Shown piece after piece: positions 23,555 to 31,823 of a DNA stretch of 38,472 bases. Made by a program: the position numbers and the translations under genes. Origin of the DNA: Chloroflexota bacterium (GTDB lineage: Bacteria > Chloroflexota > Dehalococcoidia > Lucifugimonadales > Australimonadaceae); the NCBI GenBank assembly GCA_009838965.1, contig VXQP01000047.1, positions 1 through 38,472 of the forward strand, in the 5' to 3' direction. How positions within the stretch are numbered: position 1 is the first letter of the stretch; every line of letters starts with the position of its first letter. The notes beneath the pieces were generated by a model that saw only the letters and a list, made by a program, of their open reading frames with translations, ran no database searches and was not told where the DNA came from.

Positions 23555-26481
23555 CTGAGCGCGTCGGCGAGGTACTCCGCCCAGTGGCGGGGCTTCTTGG
23601 ACGTGAAGTGGCCGATCTGCTGGCGGCACGAGATGCCGGAGACGGCGACCGGCCAGCCGCGCTTCTCCTCCGCCTCGATCGCGGGGAAGAGCTTGAGCGA
23701 GCCCATCGCCTTCGACGTCTCGTAGTGCTCCTTCTCGAAGCCAAACGTCCCCGCCATGCCGCAGCACGCGGAGTCGATCAGCTCCGGCTCGTAGCCCGCG
23801 AGGCGCAACGCCTCGAGCGTCGGGCGTGCGCCCACGAGCGCCTTCTGGTGGCAGTGGCCGTGCACCTGCACCTGCGCCTTGGCGGCGTCGGTGAATGCGG
23901 CGCGCACGGCGTCCGGCTCCTCGGCGGCGAGCTTCACGATCAGTTCGTCCAGCATGAACGCCTGGCTCGCCACGGACCTCGATGCGTCGTCGCGCAGCAG
24001 CTCGGGGTACTCGTCGCGGAGCGTAAGCAGGCACGACGGCTCCGTGCCGACGATGAGCGTTCCGCGCTGCGCGTGCGGCGCGAGTACCTCCACGTTCTTC
24101 CGTGCCCAGCCTTTCGCCTTCTTGAGTTGCCCCTTGGAGATGAGCGGCCTGCCGCAGCAGCCGCGCTGCGTCTCGATGCTGACGTTGTAGCCGAGCGCCT
24201 CCAGCACACGGACGGCGGCGCGTCCCACCTCCGGCGTCATGTACTCGGTGAAGGTGTCGTGGAAGTAGACGACGTCGCCGCGCGTTCCCTTCTGCGCCTG
24301 CGCGTCCCTGCGTGCGAACCACGACGAGAAGCGTCGCAGCGCGAACCTCGGCAGCGGGCGCTCGCGGGCTATGCCGAACACGCGCTCGGCGAAAAGCTTC
24401 GACGGAGGCAGGCTGCCGAGCAGATTGGTGACGGGCGCGATGGCCTGCCCGATGCGGCTGAGGCGGGCGACCTCGCCGAACGCGCGGGCGCGGAGCGGCA
24501 GGCCGTGCTTCTCGTAGTACTTGCTGAGCACTTCGGACTTGAGCTTGGCCATGTCCACGTTGGAGGGGCACTCGGCCTTGCACGCCTTGCACTCGACGCA
24601 GAGGTCCATCGTGTCGTAGAGGCGCTTGCCGGTGAGTTCGTCGGCGGGGAGCCTGCCGCTGATGATCATGCGGAGCATCGTGGCGCGGGCGCGGGTCGAG
24701 TGCTCCTCCTCGCGCGTCGCCATGAAGGAGGGGCACATACCGCCGTCCAGCTTGCGGCAGGCGCCCTGGCTGTTGCACATCTCGACGTGCGCGCCGAAGC
24801 CGCCGTCCTCGCTGAAGTCGAGGTACGTGGGGACGTCGATGGCCGTGTAGTCGGGTCCGATGCGGAGGTTCTCCCGCAGGCCGGGCGTCTCGATGATCTT
24901 GCCGGGGTTCATGATGCCCTCAGGGTCGAACGCCTGCTTCAGCTCCTTGAACGCCTGGTAGAGCTCGGAGCCGAACATCTTCTCGGTGAAGACGCCGCGC
25001 ACGATGCCGTCGCCGTGCTCGCCGGTGAGGCTGCCGCCGAACTCAAGGACGAGGTCGGCGATCTCCTCGGCGATGGAGGCCATCTTCTCGACACCTTCGT
25101 GCTGCTTGAGGTTGACAACGGGGCGGATGTGCAGGCAGCCGGTGGACGCGTGGCCGTAGTAGGCGGCCTCGGTGTCGTGCTTCGCGATGATCTCCTCGAA
25201 GCGGCGCACGTACTGCGGCAGCTGCTCCGGCGAGACGGCGGTGTCCTCGACGTACGGCAGCGGCTTGGCGTCGCCCTTGAGCGCCATCGCCAGGCCCAGC
25301 CCGGCCTCGCGAAGCGCGTACCAGCGCTGCTGCTCGATGGGGTCGTTCGTGATCATCGTTGCGTAGCCGAGGCGGCGGTGCTCCATGTCGGCCTTCATCG
25401 CCTCGAGCCTCGACTGCACCTCGCGCGGGGAGTCGCCGTAGAACTCGACGAACAGCAGCTCCCGCGGCTCGCCGATGAAGTAGTCGAGCAGGCTGCGGTA
25501 GCCGGGGTTCACCTTGCAGTTGTCGATGATCATGTGGCCGACGAGCTCGACCGCCGAGGGGCTGTGCTCCAGGAGCGGGACGGACGCCTCCATGCACTCG
25601 ATGAGGTCAGTGAAGTGGACGACGCCGAGCCCCTTGTAGCGCGGCAGGGGCACGAGGTTGACGCGCGCCTCAGTGACGGCGACGAGCGTGCCCTCCGACC
25701 CGACGACGGCGCGGGTGAGGTTCATGGGGCCGTCGCCGGTGAAGTCGTCGAGGTTGTAGCCCATGACGCGGCGCAGGATGCGGGGGAAGCGCTGGGAGAT
25801 CTCGTCGGCGTGCTCCCAGGCGAGGCGGCGGGTCTCGCGGTAGATGGCGCCCTCGAGGTCGTTGCGAGAGAACTTGTCCTCCAGCGCCTCGCCGGCGACG
25901 GGCGAGAAGCGGGCGCGGCTGCCGTCCGAGAGGATGGCGTCGACCTCGAGGATGTGGTCGAGCGTCTTGCCGTAGATGACGGAGTGCGGGCCGCAGGAGT
26001 TGTTGCCGATGCCGCCGCCGACCGTGGCGCGCGCGCTGGTGACCGGGTCAGGCCCGTACATGAGGCCGTACTGGCGCACGGCGGCGGAGAGGTGGTTGTT
26101 GACGATGCCGGGCTGCACGCGCGCCCACCGCTCCTCCGGCGAGACCTCCAGCACGTTGCGCATGTACTTGGAGAAGTCCATGACGATGGTGTGGTTGGTC
26201 GTCTGCCCCGCGAGCGCCGTCCCGCCGCCGCGCGGTGTAACCGGCACGCCGTGCTCGCGGGCGATGCGGATGGTGGCCTCCACGTCGTCGGCCGTGCGCG
26301 GGACGACGACGCCGACGGGCGTCATCTGGAAGATGGAGGCGTCGGTGGAGTACATGAGGCGGTTGTAGTGGTCCATCCGCACTTCCCCGGCGATCTGGCC
26401 ACGCAGCCTGTCGGCGATGGCGCTGACCTCGGAGGGGGCGATGGAGGCGCCCTTGCGGGCGGTTTCGTACAGCAGTGGCAT
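23551..26481 (-). CDS. FAD-linked oxidase/Fe-S oxidoreductase fusion (D-lactate / D-2-hydroxyacid dehydrogenase, YdiJ-like)
   Basis: A 976-aa fusion of a GlcD-like flavoprotein and a GlcF-like iron-sulfur half. FAD_binding_4 carries the PP-loop TPRGGGTALAGQT (82-94) and VGGGIGNNSCG. The FAD-oxidase C domain spans about 270-535 with GEHGDG near 488. The iron-sulfur part has C569/C575/C583 and CVECKACKAECP (C628, C631, C634, C638). Two CCG-type segments follow (RGCCGRPLISKG; SACCGMAGTFGFE) with HGHCHQKALVG between. It likely oxidises a D-2-hydroxy acid and passes electrons to the quinone pool at the membrane. GGGAG lies nine bases before the ATG. The substrate cannot be told from sequence. Confidence 0.9.
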   Translation of the reverse strand: MPLLYETARKGASIAPSEVSAIADRLRGQIAGEVRMDHYNRLMYSTDASIFQMTPVGVVVPRTADDVEATIRIAREHGVPVTPRGGGTALAGQTTNHTIVMDFSKYMRNVLEVSPEERWARVQPGIVNNHLSAAVRQYGLMYGPDPVTSARATVGGGIGNNSCGPHSVIYGKTLDHILEVDAILSDGSRARFSPVAGEALEDKFSRNDLEGAIYRETRRLAWEHADEISQRFPRILRRVMGYNLDDFTGDGPMNLTRAVVGSEGTLVAVTEARVNLVPLPRYKGLGVVHFTDLIECMEASVPLLEHSPSAVELVGHMIIDNCKVNPGYRSLLDYFIGEPRELLFVEFYGDSPREVQSRLEAMKADMEHRRLGYATMITNDPIEQQRWYALREAGLGLAMALKGDAKPLPYVEDTAVSPEQLPQYVRRFEEIIAKHDTEAAYYGHASTGCLHIRPVVNLKQHEGVEKMASIAEEIADLVLEFGGSLTGEHGDGIVRGVFTEKMFGSELYQAFKELKQAFDPEGIMNPGKIIETPGLRENLRIGPDYTAIDVPTYLDFSEDGGFGAHVEMCNSQGACRKLDGGMCPSFMATREEEHSTRARATMLRMIISGRLPADELTGKRLYDTMDLCVECKACKAECPSNVDMAKLKSEVLSKYYEKHGLPLRARAFGEVARLSRIGQAIAPVTNLLGSLPPSKLFAERVFGIARERPLPRFALRRFSSWFARRDAQAQKGTRGDVVYFHDTFTEYMTPEVGRAAVRVLEALGYNVSIETQRGCCGRPLISKGQLKKAKGWARKNVEVLAPHAQRGTLIVGTEPSCLLTLRDEYPELLRDDASRSVASQAFMLDELIVKLAAEEPDAVRAAFTDAAKAQVQVHGHCHQKALVGARPTLEALRLAGYEPELIDSACCGMAGTFGFEKEHYETSKAMGSLKLFPAIEAEEKRGWPVAVSGISCRQQIGHFTSKKPRHWAEYLADALS

Positions 26482-26617
26482 CGGGTCGTTCTCCCTGCGC
26501 GCGGGGTACTCACTCCCGCGGAACTTTCACGAGCGTCCCCCAATCTTACGCCAGCGCGGAGCGTCACGGGGGCTAAGGAGGCTTGCCTGAATCACTGAAG
26601 CCTGCGACCGCTCCCGG

Positions 26618-26646
26618 TTGACACTCCTCCTGCGTGCTCTTACGTT
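26618..26646 (+). promoter_or_regulatory. Candidate promoter of the blaI-rsmG cluster
   Basis: A perfect TTGACA (26618-26623), 17-bp spacer, then TACGTT (26641-26646, weak -10). The predicted start near 26653 is 33 bp before the BlaI-like gene. The rest of the 204-bp divergent gap (26482-26685) shows only a TAAGAT -10-like hexamer for the leftward dehydrogenase gene. Confidence 0.5.
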
Positions 26647-26685
26647 GAGTAGGCAACACGTCCGTGAAAGTGCGAGCGCGAGGCC

Positions 26686-27180
26686 ATGCAGGAAGCGACA
26701 GAGCATAAGACGCCGGTGACGACGCTGGGACCGCTGGAGACGCGGCTGATGGACGTCGCGTGGACGGCGGGACGCTCGCTCTCGGTGCAGGACGTCGTGG
26801 ACAGGCTTGGCGGCGGGAACTACAAGACCGTCATGACGGTGCTGAACCGCCTCGTCGAGAAAGAGATGCTGGCCCGCGAGCTGGACGGACGGGCCTACCG
26901 CTATCACCCGACGCATGGCAGGGACGAGTTCCTGCGCGCCGCGGCCGACGGGCTGGTGCGCGGCTACGTCGAAGCGTTCGGCGACGACGCGGCGAGCCAC
27001 ATCGCCGATGCGGCGCGTGTTGCGTCGCCGCCGGCTGACAAGCCGGCGGACCCGCAACCGCTCCCTGTCGCATACCGCATCTACCACTCTCCCACGTCCC
27101 GTAAGGGACCACTGTTCATCGCCGGGGCTGCGGCAGCCATCGCCGCGGTCTTCATCCTCTCAAGGCGGCGTAAGAGCTAG
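26686..27180 (+). CDS. BlaI/MecI-family regulator with a C-terminal membrane anchor
   Basis: A 164-aa protein. Residues about 12-90 are a BlaI/MecI/CopY winged helix: TTLGPLETRLMDVAWTAGRS, VDRLGGGNYKTVMTVLNRLVEKEML and GRAYRYHP. A Pro/Ala-rich linker follows and then one hydrophobic helix (142-158) with RRRKS at the end, so it appears tethered to the membrane with its DNA-binding domain in the cytoplasm. Normal BlaI and MecI lack such an anchor. No BlaR/MecR sensor protease is nearby. Its stop overlaps the rsmG start by one base. It may regulate its own cluster; targets unknown. Confidence 0.82.
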   Translation: MQEATEHKTPVTTLGPLETRLMDVAWTAGRSLSVQDVVDRLGGGNYKTVMTVLNRLVEKEMLARELDGRAYRYHPTHGRDEFLRAAADGLVRGYVEAFGDDAASHIADAARVASPPADKPADPQPLPVAYRIYHSPTSRKGPLFIAGAAAAIAAVFILSRRRKS

Positions 27181-27920
27181 TGTCCTACGCGCCGTTGGAG
27201 TGGGACGATTTCGCCGACGCGGCGGCGACTGTATCACCCGGAACGCCGCTCTCTCTTACGCAACTTGAGAACATCCGCCGGATGGTCGAGAAGCTGAACT
27301 CCTACAACGCGTCGGCGTCGCTGATGTCGGACGCGGCGCTGGCCGATGTGCTGCGAGGGCATGTGCTCGATTCGCTCACGCTGCTGCCGCTCATCCGACG
27401 GGTGAACCTGCACGAGGGAAGATTGGTGGACGTGGGGACGGGCGGGGGCTTCCCGGGCCTCGTGCTGGCGATAGCCGAGCCTGCGCTGCGCGTGACGCTG
27501 ATGGACGCCACGCGCAAGAAGACGGCGTACCTGGAGCGCGCCTGCGAGGAGCTGGGGCTGGACGTGGACGTGCTGCACGCCCGCGCGGAAGACGCTGCCC
27601 ACGATCCTGCGTTGCGCGAGTCCTTCGACATCGTGGTCTGCCGTGCGCTCGGCCCCTGGCCGGTCGTGCTCGAACTCACGCTGCCCTTCTGTACGACGGG
27701 CGGCGTCCTGCTTGGGCAGCGGGGGTACGACGCATCGTCAGAGGCCGTCGCGCATGCCGAGACCGCCGCCCTCCTCGGCGGACGCGTCGTGGGAATCGAG
27801 CAGGTAGGCGTCGAAACCGGTCTGGAGAACCGCCACGTAATCACGGTCGAGAAAGTAGAATCCACGCCGCCCCGGTATCCGAGGAAGGCAGGGATACCGG
27901 CCAAGCGTCCGCTGATTTAG
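27180..27920 (+). CDS. rsmG: 16S rRNA (guanine527-N7)-methyltransferase RsmG
   Basis: SAM-dependent methylation of G527 in 16S rRNA. The 246-aa protein carries the GidB fold: VDVGTGGGFPGLVLA (83-97, SAM loop I), LMDATRKKTAYLERACEELG, HARAEDAAHD and the catalytic-face VVCRALGPWPVVLE. The start is a GTG overlapping the upstream stop (taGTG), so translation is coupled. rsmG is often near parAB and mnmG, but those are absent here. The C-terminal tail (RNRHVITVEKVESTPPRYPRKAGIPAK) is standard for the family. Confidence 0.94.
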   Translation: MSYAPLEWDDFADAAATVSPGTPLSLTQLENIRRMVEKLNSYNASASLMSDAALADVLRGHVLDSLTLLPLIRRVNLHEGRLVDVGTGGGFPGLVLAIAEPALRVTLMDATRKKTAYLERACEELGLDVDVLHARAEDAAHDPALRESFDIVVCRALGPWPVVLELTLPFCTTGGVLLGQRGYDASSEAVAHAETAALLGGRVVGIEQVGVETGLENRHVITVEKVESTPPRYPRKAGIPAKRPLI

Positions 27921-27930
27921 GCTTAAGTAC

Positions 27931-28977
27931 GTGGCAAACGTCCTGGCATCGCTCAAAGCCAACCAGTCGCTGAAGCGCAGGCTCCTCACGCCGAAGACCG
28001 GCATACCGCTGGTTGCGCTCATCCTGGTGATCGCGCTCCTCACGAACAAGGTGGACATCGGGTTCAGCGACACATGGGAGCACATCACCACGCTGAACCC
28101 GTGGTGGTACGTCCTGGCGTTCGTCTCGCACTACACCACGTTTGTATTCAGAGGTGCGCGATGGCGCGCGCTGATAGCCAACGCTCACCGTCATGGGGGC
28201 GGGCCTCCGCCCTCGGTGGCCTACGCCGGACGGGTCATCCTCATGGGCTGGTTCGTGAACTCGGTGACCTGGTTCAGGATGGGCGACGCCTACCGCGCCT
28301 ACGCGTACGCGAGCGACACCAACACGAGCTTCTCGCGCAGCATGGGCACGGTGATGGCAGACCGCTTCATCGACCTCGTCGTCGTCGCGGTACTCATCAC
28401 GATAGGCGTCGGTGCGCTGTTCATCGGCGGGCAGATCGTCCCGCCGGTCTTCCTCGTGGGGGTTGCGGTGGGGGCGCTCATGGTTGTCGGCGCGGGGCTC
28501 GTGGCGATGGTCCTCGCGCGGCGGTGGGTCGCTCCACGATTGCCTGAGAAGTTGCGGGATATGTACCACCGGTTCCACAGCGGGACGATGGACAGCTTCG
28601 GGCGTATGCACGTCGTGTTCGCGCTCGGCGTGCTCGGGTGGCTCTCGGAAGCCGGACGGCTCTTCTGCGTCGTGATGGCAGTCGGGACGCCGGTGGCGCT
28701 GGGGCTGGTGCTCTTCGTGCCGATGGCGAACGGCCTGCTCACCGCCGTTCCGCTCACCCCTGGCGGGCTGGGGCTGGTGGAGACCGGCGTGACGGGCCTG
28801 CTGGGCCTCGAACTCGCGGTGGAGGCGGCGCTGGCGGTGGCGCTGGTGGACAGGAGCATCAGCTACTTGAGCATCGTGGTAACGGGCGGCGCGGTATTCG
28901 TGGCGCACCAGATCAAGGCAGCGAAACAGGCGTACGCGCAAGAAACGTACGCGCCTGAAAAAGGAGAGACGGCATGA
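27931..28977 (+). CDS. YbhN/AglD-like flippase family membrane protein (LPG synthase TM region)
   Basis: A 348-aa integral membrane protein with about 7-8 hydrophobic helices, of the COG0392 group to which the transmembrane part of lysylphosphatidylglycerol synthase belongs. Typical signs are the FRGARWRALI motif after TM2, VNSVTWFRMGDAYRAY, VMADRFIDL and a PLTPGGLGLVETG loop near the end. It probably moves a lipid or lipid-linked sugar across the membrane, substrate unknown. There is no synthetase domain. Start is GTG with a poor ribosome site. Its stop overlaps the next gene by ATGA. Confidence 0.85.
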   Translation: MANVLASLKANQSLKRRLLTPKTGIPLVALILVIALLTNKVDIGFSDTWEHITTLNPWWYVLAFVSHYTTFVFRGARWRALIANAHRHGGGPPPSVAYAGRVILMGWFVNSVTWFRMGDAYRAYAYASDTNTSFSRSMGTVMADRFIDLVVVAVLITIGVGALFIGGQIVPPVFLVGVAVGALMVVGAGLVAMVLARRWVAPRLPEKLRDMYHRFHSGTMDSFGRMHVVFALGVLGWLSEAGRLFCVVMAVGTPVALGLVLFVPMANGLLTAVPLTPGGLGLVETGVTGLLGLELAVEAALAVALVDRSISYLSIVVTGGAVFVAHQIKAAKQAYAQETYAPEKGETA

Positions 28978-29741
28978 TCGATGGCGCATTCAGGGCGAAA
29001 CTGCGGTCGGGCGACCCCCTCGTGGGCGTGTTCATCAGCATCGAGTCCCCGACCACGGTGGAGCTGCTCGCGGTCGCGGGAGTGGACTACGTGATGATCG
29101 ACGGCGAGCACAACCCCATCGCGGCGGGCGAAGCGGTGGATATGGTGCGCGCGGCGGAGGCGAAGGGCGTCCCGGCGATGGCGCGCGTGGGCGAGAACAC
29201 GCAGCAGGTGATGGCGAAGTACCTGGATGCGGGCGTGCTGGGCGTGATGATCCCCATGGTGAACAACGCCGCAGACGCCAGGTACGTCGTGGACTCGGTG
29301 AAGTACCCGCCGATGGGGAAGCGCGGGCTCGCGGGCGTGCGCGCCAACGACTTCGCCACCACCCCCGGTTACACGGACATGGCGAACGAGGCGACCGTCG
29401 TGATGGTCCAGATCGAGACGCGCGACGGCATCGACAACGCGGACGAGATCATCAACACGGACGGCGTGGACTCGGTCTTCCTCGGCCCGTCCGACCTCTC
29501 GGTTGCGCTCGGCGTTCCGGGCGAGACGAAGCACCCGCTCGTGCTGGAGACGATCGAGCAGCTGACGGAGAAGATCGTGGCGGCAGGCAGGACGGCAGGT
29601 ACCATCGCGCGCACGCCGGAGGACTACGCCTACTGGCGCGACCGGGGCGTGCAACTCTTCCTGACGGGCGCGAACGCGCTGCTGCTGGGCGCTGCGAAGG
29701 CGTACGTGGACGGCGCCCGCTCCGCCGAGGAGGGCCGGTGA
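28974..29741 (+). CDS. HpcH/HpaI-family aldolase
   Basis: A 255-aa class II pyruvate aldolase of the HpcH/HpaI type, which cleaves 2-keto-4-hydroxy acids with a divalent metal. Visible catalytic positions: H46 (MIDGEHNP), R71 (MARVGEN), metal ligand E148 (VQIETRDG) and D174 (FLGPSDLSVALG). An AAGGAGAG ribosome site lies upstream, and its start overlaps the YbhN-like gene. The following gene encodes a hydroxyacid dehydrogenase that could act on an aldolase product or substrate. Likely related to 4-hydroxy-2-oxoheptanedioate or similar substrates; not assignable. Confidence 0.9.
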   Translation: MIDGAFRAKLRSGDPLVGVFISIESPTTVELLAVAGVDYVMIDGEHNPIAAGEAVDMVRAAEAKGVPAMARVGENTQQVMAKYLDAGVLGVMIPMVNNAADARYVVDSVKYPPMGKRGLAGVRANDFATTPGYTDMANEATVVMVQIETRDGIDNADEIINTDGVDSVFLGPSDLSVALGVPGETKHPLVLETIEQLTEKIVAAGRTAGTIARTPEDYAYWRDRGVQLFLTGANALLLGAAKAYVDGARSAEEGR

Positions 29742-30640
29742 TGACTGAGACCGTTGGCGTCGTCGGGACGGGCATCATGGGCGCGCCGATGGCGCGCAAC
29801 CTTGCGAAGGCGGGGTTCGAGGTCATCGCCTACAACCGCACCGCATCGCGGGCGGAGGCGCTGCGCGAGGACGGCTGCGCGGTCGCGGCCTCGCTGGCGG
29901 AGGTCGGGCAGACGGCGTCCGTGGTCATCACGATGGTGCCGGACACGCCGGACGTGCTGGCCGTGGTGGAGGGCGAGGGCGGACTCGCAGGGGCGATGCA
30001 CGAGGGCTCGGTGCTCATCGACATGAGCACGATATCGCCCGGCGAGACGCGGGCGCTCGCGGGGCGGCTGGCGGAGCGCGGCATCGCGATGCTCGACGCG
30101 CCGGTCAGTGGCGGCTCGTGGGGCGCGCAGCAGGGCACGCTCACCATCATGGCGGGCGGCGAGCCGGAGACGTTCGAGCGGTGCCTGCCGGTGTTCGAGG
30201 CGATGGGCAAGAGCATCACGCTGATGGGGCCGTCCGGCATAGGGCAGACGACGAAGCTGGTGAACCAGATACTCGTCGCGGGGACGTGCGCGGCGGTTGC
30301 CGAGGCGCTCGTGTTCGCGGCGTCGCAGGGCGCGGACCTGCTCAAGACGGTGGAGGCGGTATCGGGCGGCGCGGCGGGCTCGTGGCAGCTGGCCAACCTG
30401 GGGCCGCGGATGGCGCAGCGGGACTTCGCGCCCGGCTTCATGGTGAAGTTGCAGCAGAAGGACCTGCGGCTCATCCTGGAGGCGGCGCAGGAGCAGCACG
30501 TGCCGCTCGCAGTGACGAGCCTGGCGCGGCAGTACCTGACCGCGGTCGAGGCGATGGGCGGCGCGGACGAGGGCACGCAGGCCGTCGTGAAGGCGGTGGA
30601 GGCGCTGGCAGGCGTCGAGGCGCGGCAGGACGCCGGATGA
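29741..30640 (+). CDS. NAD(P)-dependent beta-hydroxyacid dehydrogenase (3-hydroxyisobutyrate dehydrogenase family)
   Basis: A 299-aa oxidoreductase with the Rossmann start VGVVGTGIMGAPMARNLAKA, the substrate loop DAPVSGGSWGAQQGTLTIMAGG and the catalytic lysine in GIGQTTKLVNQ. C-terminal helices carry a DLRLILEAA stretch. It fits the 3-hydroxyisobutyrate, tartronate semialdehyde and glyoxylate reductase group. ATG 29741 is chosen with GAGGAGGG six bases upstream (TGATG overlap with the aldolase stop); a GTG at 29738 is possible. Coupled to the aldolase gene, suggesting sequential steps on short hydroxy acids. Substrate not assignable. Confidence 0.9.
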   Translation: MTETVGVVGTGIMGAPMARNLAKAGFEVIAYNRTASRAEALREDGCAVAASLAEVGQTASVVITMVPDTPDVLAVVEGEGGLAGAMHEGSVLIDMSTISPGETRALAGRLAERGIAMLDAPVSGGSWGAQQGTLTIMAGGEPETFERCLPVFEAMGKSITLMGPSGIGQTTKLVNQILVAGTCAAVAEALVFAASQGADLLKTVEAVSGGAAGSWQLANLGPRMAQRDFAPGFMVKLQQKDLRLILEAAQEQHVPLAVTSLARQYLTAVEAMGGADEGTQAVVKAVEALAGVEARQDAG

Positions 30641-30662
30641 CACTTCCCTGCCCCGACGCCGT

Positions 30663-30968
30663 ATGAGCGCGCGCGCCCGACAGGCGTGGGACGCGCTGCA
30701 CTACCCCATCGTGATGCTGGTGTTCGCGGTCAACGGCGCGCTGGCGGCGTCGCTGGGGCACGTCCTGCTCAACGACGTCATCGGAGTCGAGGGGTCGCTA
30801 TGGGGCGGGCCGTGGGGCTACCGCGTCCTCTACGTTGCGCTCATCACGCCGTCGTACTCGGTGCTGCTGGTCGTCACGGGCACGGTGTTCGGGAAGGGCG
30901 CGTACTTCAGGATGCGCGTGCGGCGCATCTGGGGGCGCGTGCTGCCGGTGCCGTGGCTGCGGGGGTGA
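30663..30968 (+). CDS. Small two-helix membrane protein (possibly DUF6787-like)
   Basis: A 101-aa protein with two hydrophobic segments (about 14-38 and 56-76), the motif EGSLWGGPWGYRVLYVALITPSY between them, and a basic C-terminus (RMRVRRIWGRVLPVPWLRG) that would face the cytoplasm. The GSLW..PW.YR.LY...ITP.Y pattern recalls DUF6787 proteins, recalled from memory. It follows the dehydrogenase by 22 bp. Function unknown. Confidence 0.55.
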   Translation: MSARARQAWDALHYPIVMLVFAVNGALAASLGHVLLNDVIGVEGSLWGGPWGYRVLYVALITPSYSVLLVVTGTVFGKGAYFRMRVRRIWGRVLPVPWLRG

Positions 30969-31142
30969 ACCCTCACCCGCCACGCTGGCGCGCGGCGACC
31001 TCTCCCAGGGGGCGAGGTGAACGAAAGGGCGCCCACAAGGGACGCCCCTGCACCAAACAGGTTCACCCTCATCCCAGCCCCTCTCCCCTCAAGGGAGAGG
31101 GGGCCAGACGGATGCTGGATTCCCGCCTTCGCGGGAATGACG
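30969..31142. repeat. Composite intergenic palindromic repeats between convergent genes
   Basis: In order: CCCTCACCCGCC lead-in, ACCTCTCCC/GGGCGAGGT hairpin (30998-31018), AAGGGCGCCCACAAGGGACG module (from 31025), the 10-bp stem CCCCTCTCCC/GGGAGAGGGG (31078-31102), and the palindrome ATTCCCGCCTTCGCGGGAAT (31119-31138). The first modules match 5908-6012; the last matches the T-box insertion. The hairpins could terminate transcription from both sides. Confidence 0.8.
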
Positions 31143-31146
31143 GGAC

Positions 31147-31764
31147 TTACGACTGCGGGAACATCTCGACCGGCGTCTGGCGCGGGCCGAGGCTCTCGTA
31201 GTAGTAGTTGGTCTCCGGGTCGTAGCGTCCCTGGTTGAAGCCGCCGGACTTCTCGCTGCGGATGATGATCGCGACCGTGCGCTCGCCGACCGTGATCTCC
31301 GTGTGGACCTCGTACGGCTTGACGAGGTCGATCTCGCCGGGGCCGACGAGGACGTCCGAGGCCAGCGCGATCTCGGCGTAGTCCGGCTTCGAGCGGTCGT
31401 CCAGGCGGTCGTAGCGCTCGATGCGCTCGTGGCCGTCGAGCACGCCGTAGAGGGTGTAGATGTGGGCGTGGTCGTGGATGCGGGCCCTGCCGCCCTGGCG
31501 TGCCTCGCCCTTGGTGAGGCCGTTCACCGCGAAGCCGTAGTCCGGGTCCTCATAGAAGATGAGGTTCTCGGCGCGGCCGTCGGCGGGGACGCAGTCCGGC
31601 CAGGACTTCGACGCCTCGACGACGGTGGGGTCGGCGAGCAGCTCGGCGAGGACCGGCGCGAGCGCCGCCCAGCGCTTCTCGAGGTCGGGCTCCGATGCGA
31701 AGAGTTCGCGGGTCTTCGAAACGAACCGGTCCAACGCGTTCTGGGTCCTCGTCTCTATCACCAT
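31147..31764 (-). CDS. Cupin-fold protein (cysteine-dioxygenase-like, COG5553 type)
   Basis: A 205-aa protein. The N-terminal half is helical (DRFVSKTRELFASEPDLEKRW). The C-terminal half is a double-stranded beta helix with the metal-site HDHAH in ARIHDHAHIYTLYGVLDGHE, then VHTEITVGERTVAIIIRSEK. The HDHxH motif with a Gly-rich turn matches cupins related to cysteine dioxygenase and to predicted metal-dependent enzymes. It is the last gene of the Rieske/amidohydrolase operon, 59 bp after the preceding gene. The larger frame upstream overlaps the amidohydrolase and is a shadow. Likely an Fe-dependent oxygenase or isomerase; substrate unknown. Confidence 0.75.
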   Translation of the reverse strand: MVIETRTQNALDRFVSKTRELFASEPDLEKRWAALAPVLAELLADPTVVEASKSWPDCVPADGRAENLIFYEDPDYGFAVNGLTKGEARQGGRARIHDHAHIYTLYGVLDGHERIERYDRLDDRSKPDYAEIALASDVLVGPGEIDLVKPYEVHTEITVGERTVAIIIRSEKSGGFNQGRYDPETNYYYESLGPRQTPVEMFPQS

Positions 31765-31823
31765 GGCGTCCCTCCCTTGTTCTGTCGTGTGCACTATACG
31801 CCCAACGCGGGCGCCGCGCACCC

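Noticed and set aside
23584-26598. 1004-aa plus-strand frame opposite the FAD/Fe-S dehydrogenase
   Set aside because: Antisense shadow with no recognisable motif, while the minus strand has intact flavin and iron-sulfur signatures.
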